This document shows, in pieces, positions 5,359 through 5,468 of a stretch of 5,468 nucleotides of DNA. The stretch's first letter is position 1. Each line of letters opens with the position of its first letter. The stretch comes from PALSA-505 sp036502085 (GTDB lineage: Bacteria; Actinomycetota; Actinomycetes; Streptosporangiales; Streptosporangiaceae). The translations under genes and the position numbers were made by a program. The DNA is taken from assembly GCA_036502085.1 (NCBI GenBank), contig DASXZD010000128.1:1-5468 (forward strand), given 5' to 3'. The notes under the pieces were generated by a model. The model was not told the DNA's origin and searched no databases. It saw only the letters and a program-made list of their open reading frames with translations.

Positions 5359-5468
5359 ATGCCGCAGCTCGATCGTGACTCGGCCCGGGACTGGATCCGC
5401 CGCTGGGACCTGCAGCAGGAGGACTACCTGCCAGACCGGGAAGACAGGTTCACCGCGCTGATCGACGC
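5359..5468 (+). CDS. Probable class I SAM-dependent methyltransferase, N-terminus (partial, cut by window end)
   Basis: Thirty-six complete codons are visible and the frame is open at the window edge. The sequence MPQLDRDSARDWIRRWDLQQ, continuing EDYLPDREDRFTALID, resembles the N-terminal cap of actinobacterial class I methyltransferases. These often begin with a W-x-x-R-W-D-x-Q-Q-E-x-Y-x-x-x-R-E-x-R-F pattern before the Rossmann SAM-binding domain. The SAM-binding glycine motif would lie past the end of the window, so the enzymatic assignment rests on the cap alone and the substrate is unknown. It has its own strong promoter and Shine-Dalgarno sequence, and is divergent from the CGNR regulator. 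Confidence 0.6.
   Translation, partial: MPQLDRDSARDWIRRWDLQQEDYLPDREDRFTALID

Overview
The window is high-GC DNA with the codon usage, leaderless-style starts and gene families of an actinomycete (Actinomycetota). I cannot place it to genus. No mobile element, CRISPR array or RNA gene is visible, and I see no convincing previously undescribed system. The most informative parts are a heavily decayed transporter gene and two compact divergent regulatory regions.

Layout. Positions 2-199 (+) hold the C-terminal end of a 6-phosphofructokinase. Facing it on the minus strand, about 237-1686, are the remains of an MMPL-family membrane transporter. It has lost its N-terminus, an internal segment carrying one membrane helix, and most of its second extracellular domain, and the last loss also shifts the reading frame. 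Directly upstream on the minus strand is an intact atypical SDR / NAD-epimerase-like gene (1677-2585). Its stop codon lies in, or just before, DNA that reads as MMPL in another frame. A TetR-family regulator (2699-3412, +) is divergent from the epimerase. The 113-bp gap between them holds two copies of AGAGCA-N-TGCTCT, 54 bp apart. One abuts or overlaps the -35 of the epimerase promoter and the other sits just past its predicted start point. The likely original unit was TetR controlling epimerase plus MMPL exporter, now reduced to TetR plus epimerase.

After a GC-rich hairpin region (3415-3459) shared by convergent genes, a minus-strand pair follows: a CGNR zinc-finger (ABATE-type) regulator (4717-5286) and, 68 bp downstream, a PLP enzyme of the diaminopropionate ammonia-lyase family (3491-4648). 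They are probably co-transcribed, so the regulator may control the lyase. The CGNR gene is divergent from a gene starting at 5359 (+) that runs off the window and resembles the N-terminus of a class I SAM-dependent methyltransferase. The region between them holds a textbook actinobacterial promoter (TTGACC-N17-TAGGTT) overlapped by an inverted repeat, GTTACA-N15-TGTAAC.

No stretch longer than about 120 bp lacks a gene or gene remnant.
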